DNA from: JASBTN01 sp965228805 | GTDB taxonomy: Bacteria; Pseudomonadota; Alphaproteobacteria; Rhodobacterales; Rhodobacteraceae | Direction of reading: 5' to 3' | Assembly (NCBI RefSeq): GCF_965228805.1 | Contig: NZ_CBDDIE010000003.1 | Coordinates: 1,798,001 to 1,862,000, forward strand | DNA: 64,000 nt | In this document: in pieces, positions 25,805 to 35,856 of the stretch | How positions within the stretch are numbered: position 1 is the stretch's first letter | Layout of the letters: each line of letters starts with the position of its first letter | The notes under the pieces: generated by a model | Seen by the model: the letters and a program-made list of their open reading frames with translations, nothing else | The model's database searches: none | Told to the model about the DNA's origin: nothing | Program-made: the position numbers and the translations under genes

Positions 25805-26068
25805 GGGACTCTCTTGTCGAGCTGCTCTGTTTTCAGGGCAATCTAACGAGTCGCGACCGGAAAGACGAGACCGGGAAGCCTGACCCCTGCCCATAAATCC
25901 GGCGCTGAAAAAAACGGCAAATGCGACGTTAAGTGCAAAAATTGTGCCATTTTGCCTGTTTTCCGGGCGTCATGCTCCCCCGGTTTCCTTGTTCTGCGCC
26001 GCAGCATTCGCCCTGCTGTCCCCATCAAGACGCGGGGTCACCCCGCTGGGAACCGAAAGGGGAAAGAC

Positions 26069-26407
26069 GTGAAACTGATCATTGCAGCGATCAAACCGTT
26101 CAAGCTGGAGGAGGTCCGCGAAGCCCTGACCTCGATCGGCGTGCGCGGCATGATGGTCACCGAAATCAAGGGGTTCGGCTCGCAGTCGGGCCATACCGAG
26201 ATCTACCGCGGCGCCGAATACGCCGTGAACTTCGTGCCGAAGGTGAAGCTCGAGATCGTCGTGGCCGAGGCCATGGCCGACCAGGTCATCGACACCATCC
26301 GCACCACCGCAGGCACCGGCAAGATCGGTGACGGCAAGATTTTCAAGCTCGACGTGGAAAGCGCCCTGCGCGTGCGTACCGGCGAGACCGACGGCGACGC
26401 GCTGTAA
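26069..26407 (+). CDS. glnK: Nitrogen regulatory protein PII (GlnK/GlnB)
   Basis: The 112-residue PII protein starts with GTG (VKLIIAAIKPFKLEEV) after GAAAGGGGAAAGAC. It keeps the T-loop with Tyr51 (RGAEYAVNFVPK), the uridylylation site. PII trimers bind ATP/ADP and 2-oxoglutarate and report nitrogen status. Because amtB follows after 26 bases, this is the GlnK that plugs the ammonium channel. The 260-base region upstream holds loosely paired GGCAAA / TTTTGCC arms (25914-25966) that might be part of an NtrC-controlled promoter, but I could not place exact sites. Confidence 0.95.
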   Translation: MKLIIAAIKPFKLEEVREALTSIGVRGMMVTEIKGFGSQSGHTEIYRGAEYAVNFVPKVKLEIVVAEAMADQVIDTIRTTAGTGKIGDGKIFKLDVESALRVRTGETDGDAL

Positions 26408-26433
26408 GCGCAGCCAGACAGAGAGGACACATC

Positions 26434-27756
<1,323 letters not shown>

Positions 27757-27786
27757 TGGCTTCCTACTTCAGCTGTTGTTACCTGA

Positions 27787-27812
27787 CCCGGGCGTTCGCG
27801 CCCGGGTTTTTT
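27787..27812 (+). terminator. Intrinsic terminator of glnK-amtB
   Basis: An 8-bp perfect stem (CCCGGGCG / CGCCCGGG) with a TTCG tetraloop is followed by six T residues, 30 bases after the amtB stop. Confidence 0.95.
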
Positions 27813-27924
27813 CGTGGCGCTACCAAGCGGAGTGGCTGCGCCACGCATGATATCTCGTCGGCGGCCTGCGGCCTTCTCCTCGGGCTATGGGGGCGCTGCC
27901 CCCAGCGCGTGCCGCGCTCCCCCG

Positions 27925-27946
27925 GGATACTTATGGAAAGATGAAA
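27925..27946 (+). repeat. 22-bp dispersed motif, copy 1
   Basis: The site fits GGATAyTT-N4-GAAAGATGAAA and is preceded by two small GC hairpins (GGGGGC-GCT-GCCCCC and AGCGCG-TGC-CGCGCT) and CCCCC. Other copies are at 55386-55407 and 60385-60406. It lies in the 250-base non-coding space between amtB and the aminotransferase gene. Confidence 0.6.
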
Positions 27947-27951
27947 TGCAC

Positions 27952-27980
27952 AAGGCCGCGTCCGGGGAGGGCGCGGCCTT
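27952..27980 (-). terminator. Hairpin after the aminotransferase gene
   Basis: A 9-bp perfect stem (AAGGCCGCG / CGCGGCCTT) with an 11-base loop lies 26 bases past the aminotransferase stop on the minus strand. No T-run follows, so termination is plausible but not certain. Confidence 0.5.
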
Positions 27981-28005
27981 GCGGGATTGGTCCTGTGGGC
28001 GTGGC

Positions 28006-29193
28006 TTACACGCCCGCCTCGGCAATCGCCTGGGCCAGGATCGGCACGGTGGTCTGGTTCAGACCGGCGATGTTGAGGCGGCTATCGCCCACCATGTAGA
28101 TGCCGTGGTCGTCGCGCATCTTGGCGACCTGTTCCGGGGTGGCGCCCAGGCGCGAGAACATGCCGCGGTGTTCGGCGATGAAGCCGAACCGATCCGAGCC
28201 GCTGCGTTCGCGCAGTTCACGCGCCAGCTGTTCGCGCAGACCCAGCATGCCCAGGCGCACCTCTTCCAGCTCCGCCATCCAGTCGGCGCGCAGGGCGTCG
28301 TCTTCCAGGATCATGGTCACCAGACGCGCGCCATGGTCCGGCGGGAAGGAGAAGTTCAGCCGGTTCAGGCTCGTCAGGTTCTGCTGCGTCAGCGCGGTCT
28401 GGTCCGCCTTCTCCGAGATCGCCATCAACAGCCCGGTGCGCTCGCGGTAGATGCCGAAGTTCTTCGAGCAGCTGGCGGCGATCAGGGTCTCGGGCATGGC
28501 CGAGGCGACCAGGCGGGTGGCGGCGGCGTCCTCGTCCAGCCCGTCACCGAAGCCCTGGTAGGCGATGTCGATCAGCGGGATCAGGCCCAGGGCCTGCATC
28601 AGCGCGATCAGCTCGGACCATTGCGGCAGGGTCAGGTTGGCGCCGGTGGGGTTATGGCAGCAGCCGTGCAGCAGCACCACGTCGCCCGGTTTCGCACCGG
28701 CCTTGATGTCCTCGATCATACCGTCGAAATCGACCCCGCGCGTGGCGTTGTCGAAGTAACGGTATTCGCCCATCGCCAGGCCCACGTGGCGCAGGATCGC
28801 CGGGTGGTTGGGCCAGGTTGGGGCCGACAGCCAGACGGTGGCCTCGGGGTTGGCGGCCTTGATCAGCTCGGCTGCCTGGTGGATCGCGCCGGTGCCGCCG
28901 GGTTGGGCAGCCAGCGCCAGGCGCTCGGCTTCGACCGATTTGCCCAGCACCAGGCCCGAAAGGGCGCGGCCATAGGCGGGATCGCCGGCGAGGCCGGTGT
29001 AGGACTTGGTGGTCTCGGCTTCCCACAGCTGCTGTTCGGCTGCCTTGATCGCACGCATGACCGGGGTCTGGCCCGCCGCGTTCTTGTAGACACCGACGCC
29101 CAGGTCGATCTTGTTCTCACGCGGATCGGCGCGGTAGGCGGCCATCAGCGCCATGATCTTGTCTTCGGGTTGCGCTTGCAGGTTGGTGAGCAT
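28006..29193 (-). CDS. Aromatic/aspartate aminotransferase, class I
   Basis: The 395-residue PLP enzyme follows the enterobacterial AspC/TyrB pattern: IDLGVGVYKN (29-38), the HGCCHNPTG loop, the PLP lysine Lys244 in AASCSKNFGIYRERTG, and a C-terminal SRLNIAGLN with the carboxylate-binding Arg. It exchanges amino groups between aspartate or aromatic amino acids and 2-oxoglutarate. It starts 1 base after the sulfurtransferase stop, so the two form an operon. An aminotransferase giving 3-mercaptopyruvate from cysteine would supply that sulfurtransferase. Confidence 0.9.
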   Translation of the reverse strand: MLTNLQAQPEDKIMALMAAYRADPRENKIDLGVGVYKNAAGQTPVMRAIKAAEQQLWEAETTKSYTGLAGDPAYGRALSGLVLGKSVEAERLALAAQPGGTGAIHQAAELIKAANPEATVWLSAPTWPNHPAILRHVGLAMGEYRYFDNATRGVDFDGMIEDIKAGAKPGDVVLLHGCCHNPTGANLTLPQWSELIALMQALGLIPLIDIAYQGFGDGLDEDAAATRLVASAMPETLIAASCSKNFGIYRERTGLLMAISEKADQTALTQQNLTSLNRLNFSFPPDHGARLVTMILEDDALRADWMAELEEVRLGMLGLREQLARELRERSGSDRFGFIAEHRGMFSRLGATPEQVAKMRDDHGIYMVGDSRLNIAGLNQTTVPILAQAIAEAGV

Positions 29194-29194
29194 C

Positions 29195-30052
29195 TTACTC
29201 TTCTCCGGTTGCGACCTTCAGGTCGTTATACATGCCCCATTCGGACCAGGAGCCGTCATAGATGGCGTGGCGGTCGTGGCCCAGCCGTTCGAGCCCCAGG
29301 CAGATCACCGCGGCGGTCACGCCCGATCCGCAGGACGCGATCACGGGTTTGGTCAGGTCCGCGCCCGCCGCGTCAAAGGCAGCTTGCAGCCCCGCCGTGT
29401 CCTTCATCGTGCCGTCGGCGTTCAGCAGCTCGCCGAAGGGCACGTTCTTCGAGTTCGGGATATGCCCGCCACGCAGCCCTTCGCGCGGCTCAGGCTCAGT
29501 GCCCGCGAACCGGCCTGCCGAGCGCGCGTCGATGATCTGGTAATCGCCCAGTTTCGAGGCGGCGGCGACCTGTGTCACATCCTTGATCATCTGCGCCTGG
29601 CGGCTGACGGTCATGTGGCGGTCGCGAACGGTCGGGGGCAGGTCCTCGATCGGGCGCCCCTCGGCCTGCCATTTCGGCAAGCCGCCATCCAGCACGGCCA
29701 CGTCCATCTTGCCCATCAGGCGGAACAGCCACCAGACGCGCGCTGCCGAGAACAGCCCGGCGCCGTCATAGACCACCACCTGGTGGCCGTCACCGATGCC
29801 CATGGCGCGCATGCGGGACATGAATTTTTCCACCGGCGGCGCCATGTGCGGCAGGTCCGAGCGCAGGTCGGAAATCTCGTCGATATCAAAGAACCGCGCG
29901 CCAGGGATATGGGCGGCCTCATATTCCGCCTTCGGGTCACGCGCGTCGGCGGGCATGTACCAGCTGGCGTCGATGATGCGCAGGTCCGGGTCCTTCAGGT
30001 GGTCTTCCAGCCACTGGGTGGAGACAAGGGTTTTCGGATCGCTGTACGGCAT
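29195..30052 (-). CDS. sseA: 3-mercaptopyruvate sulfurtransferase
   Basis: The 285-residue protein has two rhodanese domains, with the catalytic Cys241 in CGSGVTA. This loop is the mercaptopyruvate-type sequence, whereas thiosulfate sulfurtransferases have CRxGx[R/T]. It transfers sulfur from 3-mercaptopyruvate to acceptors such as thioredoxin or cyanide. The aminotransferase directly downstream could produce 3-mercaptopyruvate by transaminating cysteine, which is an inference from context. Confidence 0.92.
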   Translation of the reverse strand: MPYSDPKTLVSTQWLEDHLKDPDLRIIDASWYMPADARDPKAEYEAAHIPGARFFDIDEISDLRSDLPHMAPPVEKFMSRMRAMGIGDGHQVVVYDGAGLFSAARVWWLFRLMGKMDVAVLDGGLPKWQAEGRPIEDLPPTVRDRHMTVSRQAQMIKDVTQVAAASKLGDYQIIDARSAGRFAGTEPEPREGLRGGHIPNSKNVPFGELLNADGTMKDTAGLQAAFDAAGADLTKPVIASCGSGVTAAVICLGLERLGHDRHAIYDGSWSEWGMYNDLKVATGEE

Positions 30053-30171
30053 GGCTCTGGTCCCCGGATGAAACTTCGCGTCGGCCCTGCCTACAAAGGC
30101 CGGGCCGCAGTGGCAAGGCTTTCGCGCTAACGTGTCGTGAATGTGGGATTTGCGCCCCGATCAACGCCTGG

Positions 30172-31107
30172 TCAGCGGCGGGTGGGGCGGGTGCGAGTCT
30201 CGCGCAGGGCCACGAACAGCCCCGATCCCAGGATCAACCCGATACCGACCCAGGTCCAACTGTCCGGCCATTCGCCGAAGACGAACCAGCCGAAGCCCAC
30301 TGCCAGCACCATGGCGCTATACTCGAAGGGTGCGGCCAGCCCCGCCTCGCAGAGCGTATAGGCCCGGCTGATCATCCAGCCGCCCAGGCCCGAGGCGAGG
30401 CCGAGGATGACGAAATAGACTGCGTCGCCCGGGTTGAGGCTGCCCCAGGCGCGGGTGAGGAACTCGATCGACGGGGACGAGCCATTGGCGAACCCTCCGC
30501 TGCCCAGGGCCAGGCCAAACGCGCCCGAAACGAGGATGAAAATCACCTGGATGTAGAAGGCCATGCTGACCGGGCTGTCGGTGCTGCCCAGCTTGCGGGT
30601 GAGGATATGCAACCCCGCGTAGCCCACGGCGGAGGCCAGCGGCAGCAGCGCGGCGGGCTGGAAGCTTGCCGCACCCGGCCGGATGATCACAAGCACACCG
30701 ACCAGCCCCATCAGCACCGCCGCCCAGCGGCGCGGGCCGACATGTTCGCCCAGGAAGATCACCGAAAACCCGGTGATCAGCAGGGGGGCAATGAAGAAGA
30801 TCGCGGTGGTCTCGGCAATCGGCAGGGCGGCGAGCCCCATGAAGAACAGCATGTTCGCCATGACCACCAGGAAGCCACGCAGCGCATGCACGCCCAGGCG
30901 GCGGGTGCGCAACTGGCCAAACCCGCCCGACAGCGGGATCAGCACGAGGCAGGTCAGGCACAGCGCCAGGGCCGACCGGATCAGCACCACCTGATGCAGT
31001 GCGTAATCACCCGACAGGAACTTGATCGTCGTGTCGTTGATCGAAAACAGCATCGAGGCCGTGATGGCCGAGGTAATGCCGATCAGGTTGGTGTTGCGCG
31101 TCTCCAT
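30172..31107 (-). CDS. EamA/DMT family transporter
   Basis: The 311-residue protein has ten predicted membrane helices in two EamA repeats, the second beginning near LLPLASAVGYAG. Motifs are AETTAIFFIAPLLITGFSVIFLGE and the corresponding LAAPFEYSAMVLAVGFGWFVFGEWP. DMT proteins export amino acids or other metabolites; the substrate is unknown. A similar but distinct transporter lies at 45019-45918. It appears monocistronic. Confidence 0.88.
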   Translation of the reverse strand: METRNTNLIGITSAITASMLFSINDTTIKFLSGDYALHQVVLIRSALALCLTCLVLIPLSGGFGQLRTRRLGVHALRGFLVVMANMLFFMGLAALPIAETTAIFFIAPLLITGFSVIFLGEHVGPRRWAAVLMGLVGVLVIIRPGAASFQPAALLPLASAVGYAGLHILTRKLGSTDSPVSMAFYIQVIFILVSGAFGLALGSGGFANGSSPSIEFLTRAWGSLNPGDAVYFVILGLASGLGGWMISRAYTLCEAGLAAPFEYSAMVLAVGFGWFVFGEWPDSWTWVGIGLILGSGLFVALRETRTRPTRR

Positions 31108-31190
31108 GGGATCAGGGTCGCCGGTGACGCCACTTCGATCTGTCCCGCGCGCGACGTTTGGGCATGTCGCAATCCGGCACCGCGCCGGGA

Positions 31191-31649
31191 TCAGCCCTGC
31201 GGTTTGTCCTGTGCTGCGAACCGCAAGGCGCGGTCGAGCCCGTCCAGGAAGCGCGAGCGGTCGGCCTTGGAAAAGGGCCGCCCGCCGCCCTGGCGAAACG
31301 GATCCGCCGCGCGCAGGTCCGTCATCAGGTCGCGCGTCGCCAGTTGTTGCCCGATATTGGCCTGGGTCAGTGCTTCACCATTGGGCCGCACCACGCGGGC
31401 ACCCGCCTCGATGCATTTGGCCGCGAGCGGGATGTCATTGGTGACCACCACGTCGCCGGTGGTGCAGCGGTCCGCGATCCACATATCCGCCACATCCGGC
31501 CCGCTGTCCACATACACCATCTCGACCAGCGGGTTGGGCGAGGGCCTGAGCCCGCCGTTCGAGACGAAGGCGATCCGGCATTTGTGCCGGGTCGCCACCG
31601 TTTCGGCCTCGGCCTTGACCGGGCAGGCGTCTGCATCGACGTAGATCAT
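31191..31649 (-). CDS. YaiI/YqxD family protein (DUF188)
   Basis: The 152-residue protein starts MIYVDADACPVK, the hallmark of the YaiI/DUF188 PIN-like family, with SNGGL, VVTNDIPLAA and RPFSKADRSRFLDGLD. The acidic residues in DADACP and TNDIPLA suggest a metal-dependent nuclease fold, but no activity is established for the family. It is 3 bases downstream of fghA and in the same direction. Confidence 0.92.
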   Translation of the reverse strand: MIYVDADACPVKAEAETVATRHKCRIAFVSNGGLRPSPNPLVEMVYVDSGPDVADMWIADRCTTGDVVVTNDIPLAAKCIEAGARVVRPNGEALTQANIGQQLATRDLMTDLRAADPFRQGGGRPFSKADRSRFLDGLDRALRFAAQDKPQG

Positions 31650-31652
31650 GCC

Positions 31653-32483
31653 TTATGCGTAGAGCGCCTCCGCATGGAAGGCCACATGCTCTTCCATGAA
31701 GGTCGAGACAAAGAAATAGCTGTGGTCATAGCCCGGCTGCATGCGGAAGGTCGCCTGCTGACGGCGCGCCGCAATGGCCCCGGCCAGGGCCTCGGGTTTC
31801 AACAGGTCGATGAACTGGTCCTTGGTGCCGGTGTCGATCAGCATCGGCCCGTCAAAGCCCTTCTCGGCCATCAACAGGCTCGCGTCATGGGCGGCCCATT
31901 TGGCTTCGTCATCGCCCAGATAGGCCCCCAGCTGCTTGCGCCCCCAGTCCGATTGCGTCGGGTTGGTGATCGGCGAAAAGGCGGACACGGACCGGAACCG
32001 CTCCGGCAGCGTCATCGCGATGGTCAGCGCGCCGTGACCGCCCATGCTATGCCCGGTAATGCCCTGACGATCCGCGTCCAGCGCGAAGTTCTCGAACACC
32101 AGCTCGGGCAGGTCCTGGGTAATGTAATCCCACATGCGGAAATGCTCAGCCCAGGGGGCTTCGGTCGCATTCACATAGAAACCCGCGCCCTGACCCAGGT
32201 CATAGGCGTCGTCATCCGCCACGCCCTCACCGCGTGGCGAGGTGTCGGGGAAGATCAGCGCGATGCCCTGTTCCGCCGCCCAGGCCTGCGCGCCCGCCTT
32301 GGTCATGGCGTTCTCATGCGTGCAAGTCAGGCCCGACAGGTACCACAGCACCGGCACCGGGCCGTCCTGCGCCTCAACCGGCAGAAACAGACCAAAGGTC
32401 ATGTCGGTGCCGGTGGCCTTGCTTGCGTGTTTGTAAACGCCCTGGATGCCGCCGAAACAGGCGTTCTCGGATAGGGTTTCCAT
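31653..32483 (-). CDS. fghA: S-formylglutathione hydrolase
   Basis: The 276-residue esterase D family alpha/beta hydrolase has the nucleophile Ser in GHSMGGHGAL, ending with the catalytic His in GYDHSYFF. It hydrolyses S-formylglutathione to formate and glutathione in the glutathione-dependent formaldehyde oxidation path. Conserved N-terminal text is METLSENACFGGIQGVYKH, and the start was placed there (32483); 25 additional in-frame codons upstream have no family character. The formaldehyde dehydrogenase partner is not in the window. Confidence 0.95.
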   Translation of the reverse strand: METLSENACFGGIQGVYKHASKATGTDMTFGLFLPVEAQDGPVPVLWYLSGLTCTHENAMTKAGAQAWAAEQGIALIFPDTSPRGEGVADDDAYDLGQGAGFYVNATEAPWAEHFRMWDYITQDLPELVFENFALDADRQGITGHSMGGHGALTIAMTLPERFRSVSAFSPITNPTQSDWGRKQLGAYLGDDEAKWAAHDASLLMAEKGFDGPMLIDTGTKDQFIDLLKPEALAGAIAARRQQATFRMQPGYDHSYFFVSTFMEEHVAFHAEALYA

Positions 32484-32584
32484 GTCAGTGATCCTCCGCT
32501 GAACTTTGCCCCATCCGTGCCGGAAGCCGCGACCACATGCAAGCGCCGGGCGCGGCATCGAACGTGCAATTTGCGCCAGAGGGC

Positions 32585-33694
32585 CTACTGACGCGGCGCC
32601 ATCGCAATCGGCAGCGTCCGGATCACGAACAGAGCCATGCCAAGCGCCCAGAGGCTGCCCGCCGAATGCAACACCGGGATCGGGTCGCCAATCCCGCCCG
32701 AGATCACCCGCAGCAAAGCGCCCAGATGCAGGCAGGCCAGCAGGATCCAGTCGATCAGCCGCCCCTCGATCGGGCGGCCGGAATGGCCCAGCACCGCGCG
32801 CAGCATGACGATCACCGTCATCGTGCCGATTGCCCCCGCGCCGAAGGCATGGCGGATCTGGGAGAGGGTCACCAGGTCACTCAGGCTGGCCGCCGCCAGC
32901 AGCGCCGTGCCGATGGGCAGCCAGGCATAGGCCGCGTGTTGTGCCAACAGCAGCGGCTCCTGCGCCACCCGGGCCGCCTGCCAGCGGGTCAGTCGTGCGG
33001 CCAGGGCCAAAGTCGCCAGCACCGCCAGCACCCCGGTGACCATCGACAGGCCAGTCGCTGCCCAGCTTGCCGCCACCAACCCGGTCGCGGTCAGCCCGGC
33101 GCGGTCCACGCGGCCAAAGGGCGGAGGCACCTTGCCACCGCCGCGCCGGTTCAGCCAGTTGCGGGTAAAGGCCGGGGTCACGCGGCCTCCAATGAGCGCC
33201 ATCAGCACCAGCGACAGGGCCAAGGCTGCGTCCGTCGCCCACTGCGGATCGAGCCACAGGAACACCGCCTGCACCAGGCTCATCGCCGCCAAGAGGCCCA
33301 CCACCACCAGGTTGCGCTTGTTCTGCGAGGCAATGATGTCACGGCCCGCCAGCACCGTGGTGACCGGCAGGAAAGCGGCGGTAATGACCTGCGCGGCCAT
33401 CGCCTCGGGCGCGACAAAGATCGCCAGCCGCCCCGCCAGCCACAGCCCGAACAGCACGGCAATCTGCGCCGGTGCCAGCGCGGGCCGCCCGGTCCAGTTC
33501 GGGATCGCGGTGAACAAAAAGCCCGCCAGCGCCGCGCCGAGGTAACCGAACAGCATCTCATGCATGTGCCAGCTCATCGGGTCGTCCAGAAGGTCCGCCC
33601 CCATGTACATCACCAGCCACAGCGGCAGGGCAACGGCGGCAAACAGGCCTGCCGCTGGAAAGAACAGGCGATAGGCGCCGGTCAGAAGGATCAT
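32585..33694 (-). CDS. nnrS: NnrS family heme-copper membrane protein
   Basis: The 369-residue protein with about twelve membrane helices starts ILLTGAYRLFFPAAG and contains SWHMHEMLFGYLGAALAGFLFTAIPNWTG, the NnrS signature with His residues thought to bind heme. NnrS helps cells tolerate nitric oxide during denitrification. The start at 33694 overlaps the stop of the AEC transporter in ATGA; an upstream in-frame ATG at 33706 is also possible. No other denitrification gene is present here. Confidence 0.9.
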   Translation of the reverse strand: MILLTGAYRLFFPAAGLFAAVALPLWLVMYMGADLLDDPMSWHMHEMLFGYLGAALAGFLFTAIPNWTGRPALAPAQIAVLFGLWLAGRLAIFVAPEAMAAQVITAAFLPVTTVLAGRDIIASQNKRNLVVVGLLAAMSLVQAVFLWLDPQWATDAALALSLVLMALIGGRVTPAFTRNWLNRRGGGKVPPPFGRVDRAGLTATGLVAASWAATGLSMVTGVLAVLATLALAARLTRWQAARVAQEPLLLAQHAAYAWLPIGTALLAAASLSDLVTLSQIRHAFGAGAIGTMTVIVMLRAVLGHSGRPIEGRLIDWILLACLHLGALLRVISGGIGDPIPVLHSAGSLWALGMALFVIRTLPIAMAPRQ

Positions 33695-34617
33695 TGGGTT
33701 CCCCATGCGATTACCGCCGAAACGGTCAGGATTGAGGCCGCGGTCGATATCAGGATCGCCGCCGAAGCGCGATGCGGCGCAATGCCGTAGTGCTGGGCCA
33801 GGATAAAGACATTGCCCGCCACCGGCAAAGCCGCCGCCGCGATCATCACGGCTGCGGGGTAGGGGGCGACCGAAAACACCATCAGCGCCGTGACGGCCAC
33901 CGCCAGCGGATGCAAGACCAGCTTGGCGAAGGACAGCCAACCGGCCACGACCATGCGCTCGGCCGACTTGTCGGCCAGCGAGGCGCCAATGGCGAACAGG
34001 GCGCCAGGCGTGGCCGCCGCCCCCAGGATGCCCAGGAACTCATTCATCGGCGCCGGGATCGGCAGGCGTGACGCTGACCAGAGGAACCCCAACGAAATCG
34101 ACACGATCATCGGGTTCTTCAGCAATCCCCGCCCGACCGAGATCAGAACGCCCGGCGACAGACGCCCGTCGCGTTTCGCCGAGATGATGATCACGATCAG
34201 GCTGCCAAAGACGATCAGGTCCACCGCCAGCACCATCATCACCGGGCCCACGGCGGCCTCGCCCATCAGCATGGCCAGCATCGGAATGCCCAGGAAGCCC
34301 ACGTTGCCCACCACCGCGCATTGCGCCTCGACCGCGCCTTCCTCGACGCCGATGCCCCGCACCAGCGCCACGCCGGTGGCCAGCAGGTAGATAACCGAGG
34401 TGCCGACCAGGTAGGCCCAGATGAACGGCCACGAGATCACCTCGGCCAGGCTAAGGTTCGCGGCAAAGCGGAACAGCATCGCCGACAGCGCGAAATAGAA
34501 GACAAAACGTGTCAGCCAGGCGGTGGCCTCGGGCGGAAAGAATCCGCTGCGCCCGGCACCGAATCCCAGCCCGATCAGGGCAAAGAAGGGCAGGGTTTGC
34601 AGCAATACGTCGATCAT
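33691..34617 (-). CDS. AEC (auxin efflux carrier) family transporter
   Basis: The 308-residue polytopic protein starts MIDVLLQTLPFFALIGLGFGAGR and has ten helices in two halves, with GVLISVGRGLLKNPMIVS and PVAGNVFILAQHYG, as in bacterial AEC permeases for malonate, malate or other anions. It overlaps nnrS by 4 bases. The substrate is unknown. The start at 34617 avoids 23 non-hydrophobic codons upstream. Confidence 0.88.
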   Translation of the reverse strand: MIDVLLQTLPFFALIGLGFGAGRSGFFPPEATAWLTRFVFYFALSAMLFRFAANLSLAEVISWPFIWAYLVGTSVIYLLATGVALVRGIGVEEGAVEAQCAVVGNVGFLGIPMLAMLMGEAAVGPVMMVLAVDLIVFGSLIVIIISAKRDGRLSPGVLISVGRGLLKNPMIVSISLGFLWSASRLPIPAPMNEFLGILGAAATPGALFAIGASLADKSAERMVVAGWLSFAKLVLHPLAVAVTALMVFSVAPYPAAVMIAAAALPVAGNVFILAQHYGIAPHRASAAILISTAASILTVSAVIAWGTQ

Positions 34618-34748
34618 GCCCCCGCCTAGCACGCGATTTCGCCGTTGACGAGGGGGCCAAATCCGCCTTTTCTGCAGTCCAGCCAAGCCGAACCCGTTGA
34701 ACCTGCGCGGTTTCGGCCTGATCGGCGCGCTTTTCCGCGCGATTGCTG

Positions 34749-34776
34749 TTGACTCGCCGCGACAGACCGCTAAAAG
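34749..34776 (+). promoter_or_regulatory. Candidate sigma-70 type promoter of rpmG
   Basis: TTGACT (34749-34754) is followed after 16 bases by TAAAAG (34771-34776), about 57 bases before the rpmG start. The -35 match is good and the -10 match moderate. Confidence 0.4.
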
Positions 34777-34832
34777 GCGGGCTTCAAGGATTTGACCGGG
34801 CGGGGTGCGCCCGTCCGACGAGGAGCTGTAAA

Positions 34833-35000
34833 ATGGCGAAGCCGACCACCATCAAGATCCGCCTGAACTCGACCGCGGATACCGGCCACTTCTACGTGAC
34901 CAAGAAAAACGCACGCACCATGACCGAGAAAATGGTCGTGCGCAAATACGACCCGGTCGTGCGCAAGCACGTCGAGTACAAGGAAGGCAAGATCAAGTAA
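34833..35000 (+). CDS. rpmG: 50S ribosomal protein bL33
   Basis: The 55-residue protein (MAKPTTIKIRLNSTADTGHF) is the zinc-free form of bL33, lacking the C-x2-C pairs of the C+ paralogue. It has the usual length and the conserved YVTKKNARTMTEKM and YDPVVRKHVEYKE segments. GAGGAGCT precedes the ATG. The gene is monocistronic, with a promoter-like element upstream and a terminator 23 bases downstream. Confidence 0.97.
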   Translation: MAKPTTIKIRLNSTADTGHFYVTKKNARTMTEKMVVRKYDPVVRKHVEYKEGKIK

Positions 35001-35022
35001 TTGATCTCTCCTGACTGGAAAG

Positions 35023-35049
35023 AGGCCGTGCCCCAGGGCGCGGCCTTTT
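35023..35049 (+). terminator. Terminator between rpmG and the SGNH hydrolase gene
   Basis: An 11-bp stem (AGGCCGTGCCC / GGGCGCGGCCT, one G-T wobble) with a 2-base gap is followed by TTTTCTTTT on the plus strand. The converging SGNH gene ends 8 bases away, so it may act on both strands. Confidence 0.85.
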
Positions 35050-35057
35050 CTTTTCGC

Positions 35058-35759
35058 CTATCCCTGCCGGATCCGCTCCGCCGCCACCCCAGCCCAGATG
35101 CCATAGGCCTCGGCGCTGGGGTGAAACCCGTCCTCGGCCATCAGATGGGGCTCCAGAGGCAGGGCAAAGCGCATGTATTCCACCCCGTCTGCCGCCGCGT
35201 CATCCGCCAAGGCATCATCGAACCGGGCCGCCTGCAGGCCCAGCACCTCGCGCAGGGGCGGGGGCAGCAGGGCAAAGTCGCGCATCGGCGGTATGCCCGC
35301 AGCGATGATCCGCCCGGCGTCGAACTCGGCCCTGAGCCGCGCGTGCAGCGCCCGTCGTCGGGTGCGAAGACGCGACAAGGGCACCTGGCTGGTCACGTCA
35401 TTGACCCCCAGCACCAGCATGACGATGTCGAACCGCGCACCGGTCAGCCCGTCCAGCCGCGCAAGCGTCGTTCCCGTCGTCGCCCCGGTCACCGCCTCCA
35501 GCCGCCAGGCAACGCGGTGGTCCCGCGCCAGGTCTGCCACCAGACACCCGCTCAGCGCGCCATCCTGATGCGTGGCTCCCACGCCCGCCGCCGAACTGTC
35601 CCCCAGGATCAACAGCCGCAACTCCGGCCCTTTGCCCGCCTCACCCGCCCGCGCCCCGGGCGGCTCCGGCAACAGCTGCGCCCCCTTGCGCACGCGCAGG
35701 GCCTGGGCAATCAGCACGGGGAACAGGGCGGCTTTCAGCAGGGTGTCAGCGGGTATCAT
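35058..35759 (-). CDS. SGNH/GDSL hydrolase
   Basis: The 233-residue protein has block I GDSSAAG with Ser55 in the nucleophile position, LGVNDVT (block III, Asn) and DGFHPS (block V, Asp and His), so it is a complete GDSL/SGNH esterase. The hydrophobic start (LLKAALFPVLIAQAL) may be an uncleaved anchor. Substrates of this family are esters or acetyl groups on lipids or glycans; nothing nearby points to one. It converges on rpmG. Confidence 0.88.
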   Translation of the reverse strand: MIPADTLLKAALFPVLIAQALRVRKGAQLLPEPPGARAGEAGKGPELRLLILGDSSAAGVGATHQDGALSGCLVADLARDHRVAWRLEAVTGATTGTTLARLDGLTGARFDIVMLVLGVNDVTSQVPLSRLRTRRRALHARLRAEFDAGRIIAAGIPPMRDFALLPPPLREVLGLQAARFDDALADDAAADGVEYMRFALPLEPHLMAEDGFHPSAEAYGIWAGVAAERIRQG

Positions 35760-35856
35760 GCCCCCTATCTAGGCGGCAGGGAATTCGCCGGAAAGACCGC
35801 CGGGGGCTTGACGTCGGGTCCTCGCCCACCGCACCGTGCCGGCGGGGGATGATTTC

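Noticed and set aside
25914..25970. Sigma-54 promoter of glnK-amtB
   Set aside because: No TGGCAC-N5-TTGC element is present on the plus strand. The loose GGCAAA/TTTTGCC arms are too weak to name.
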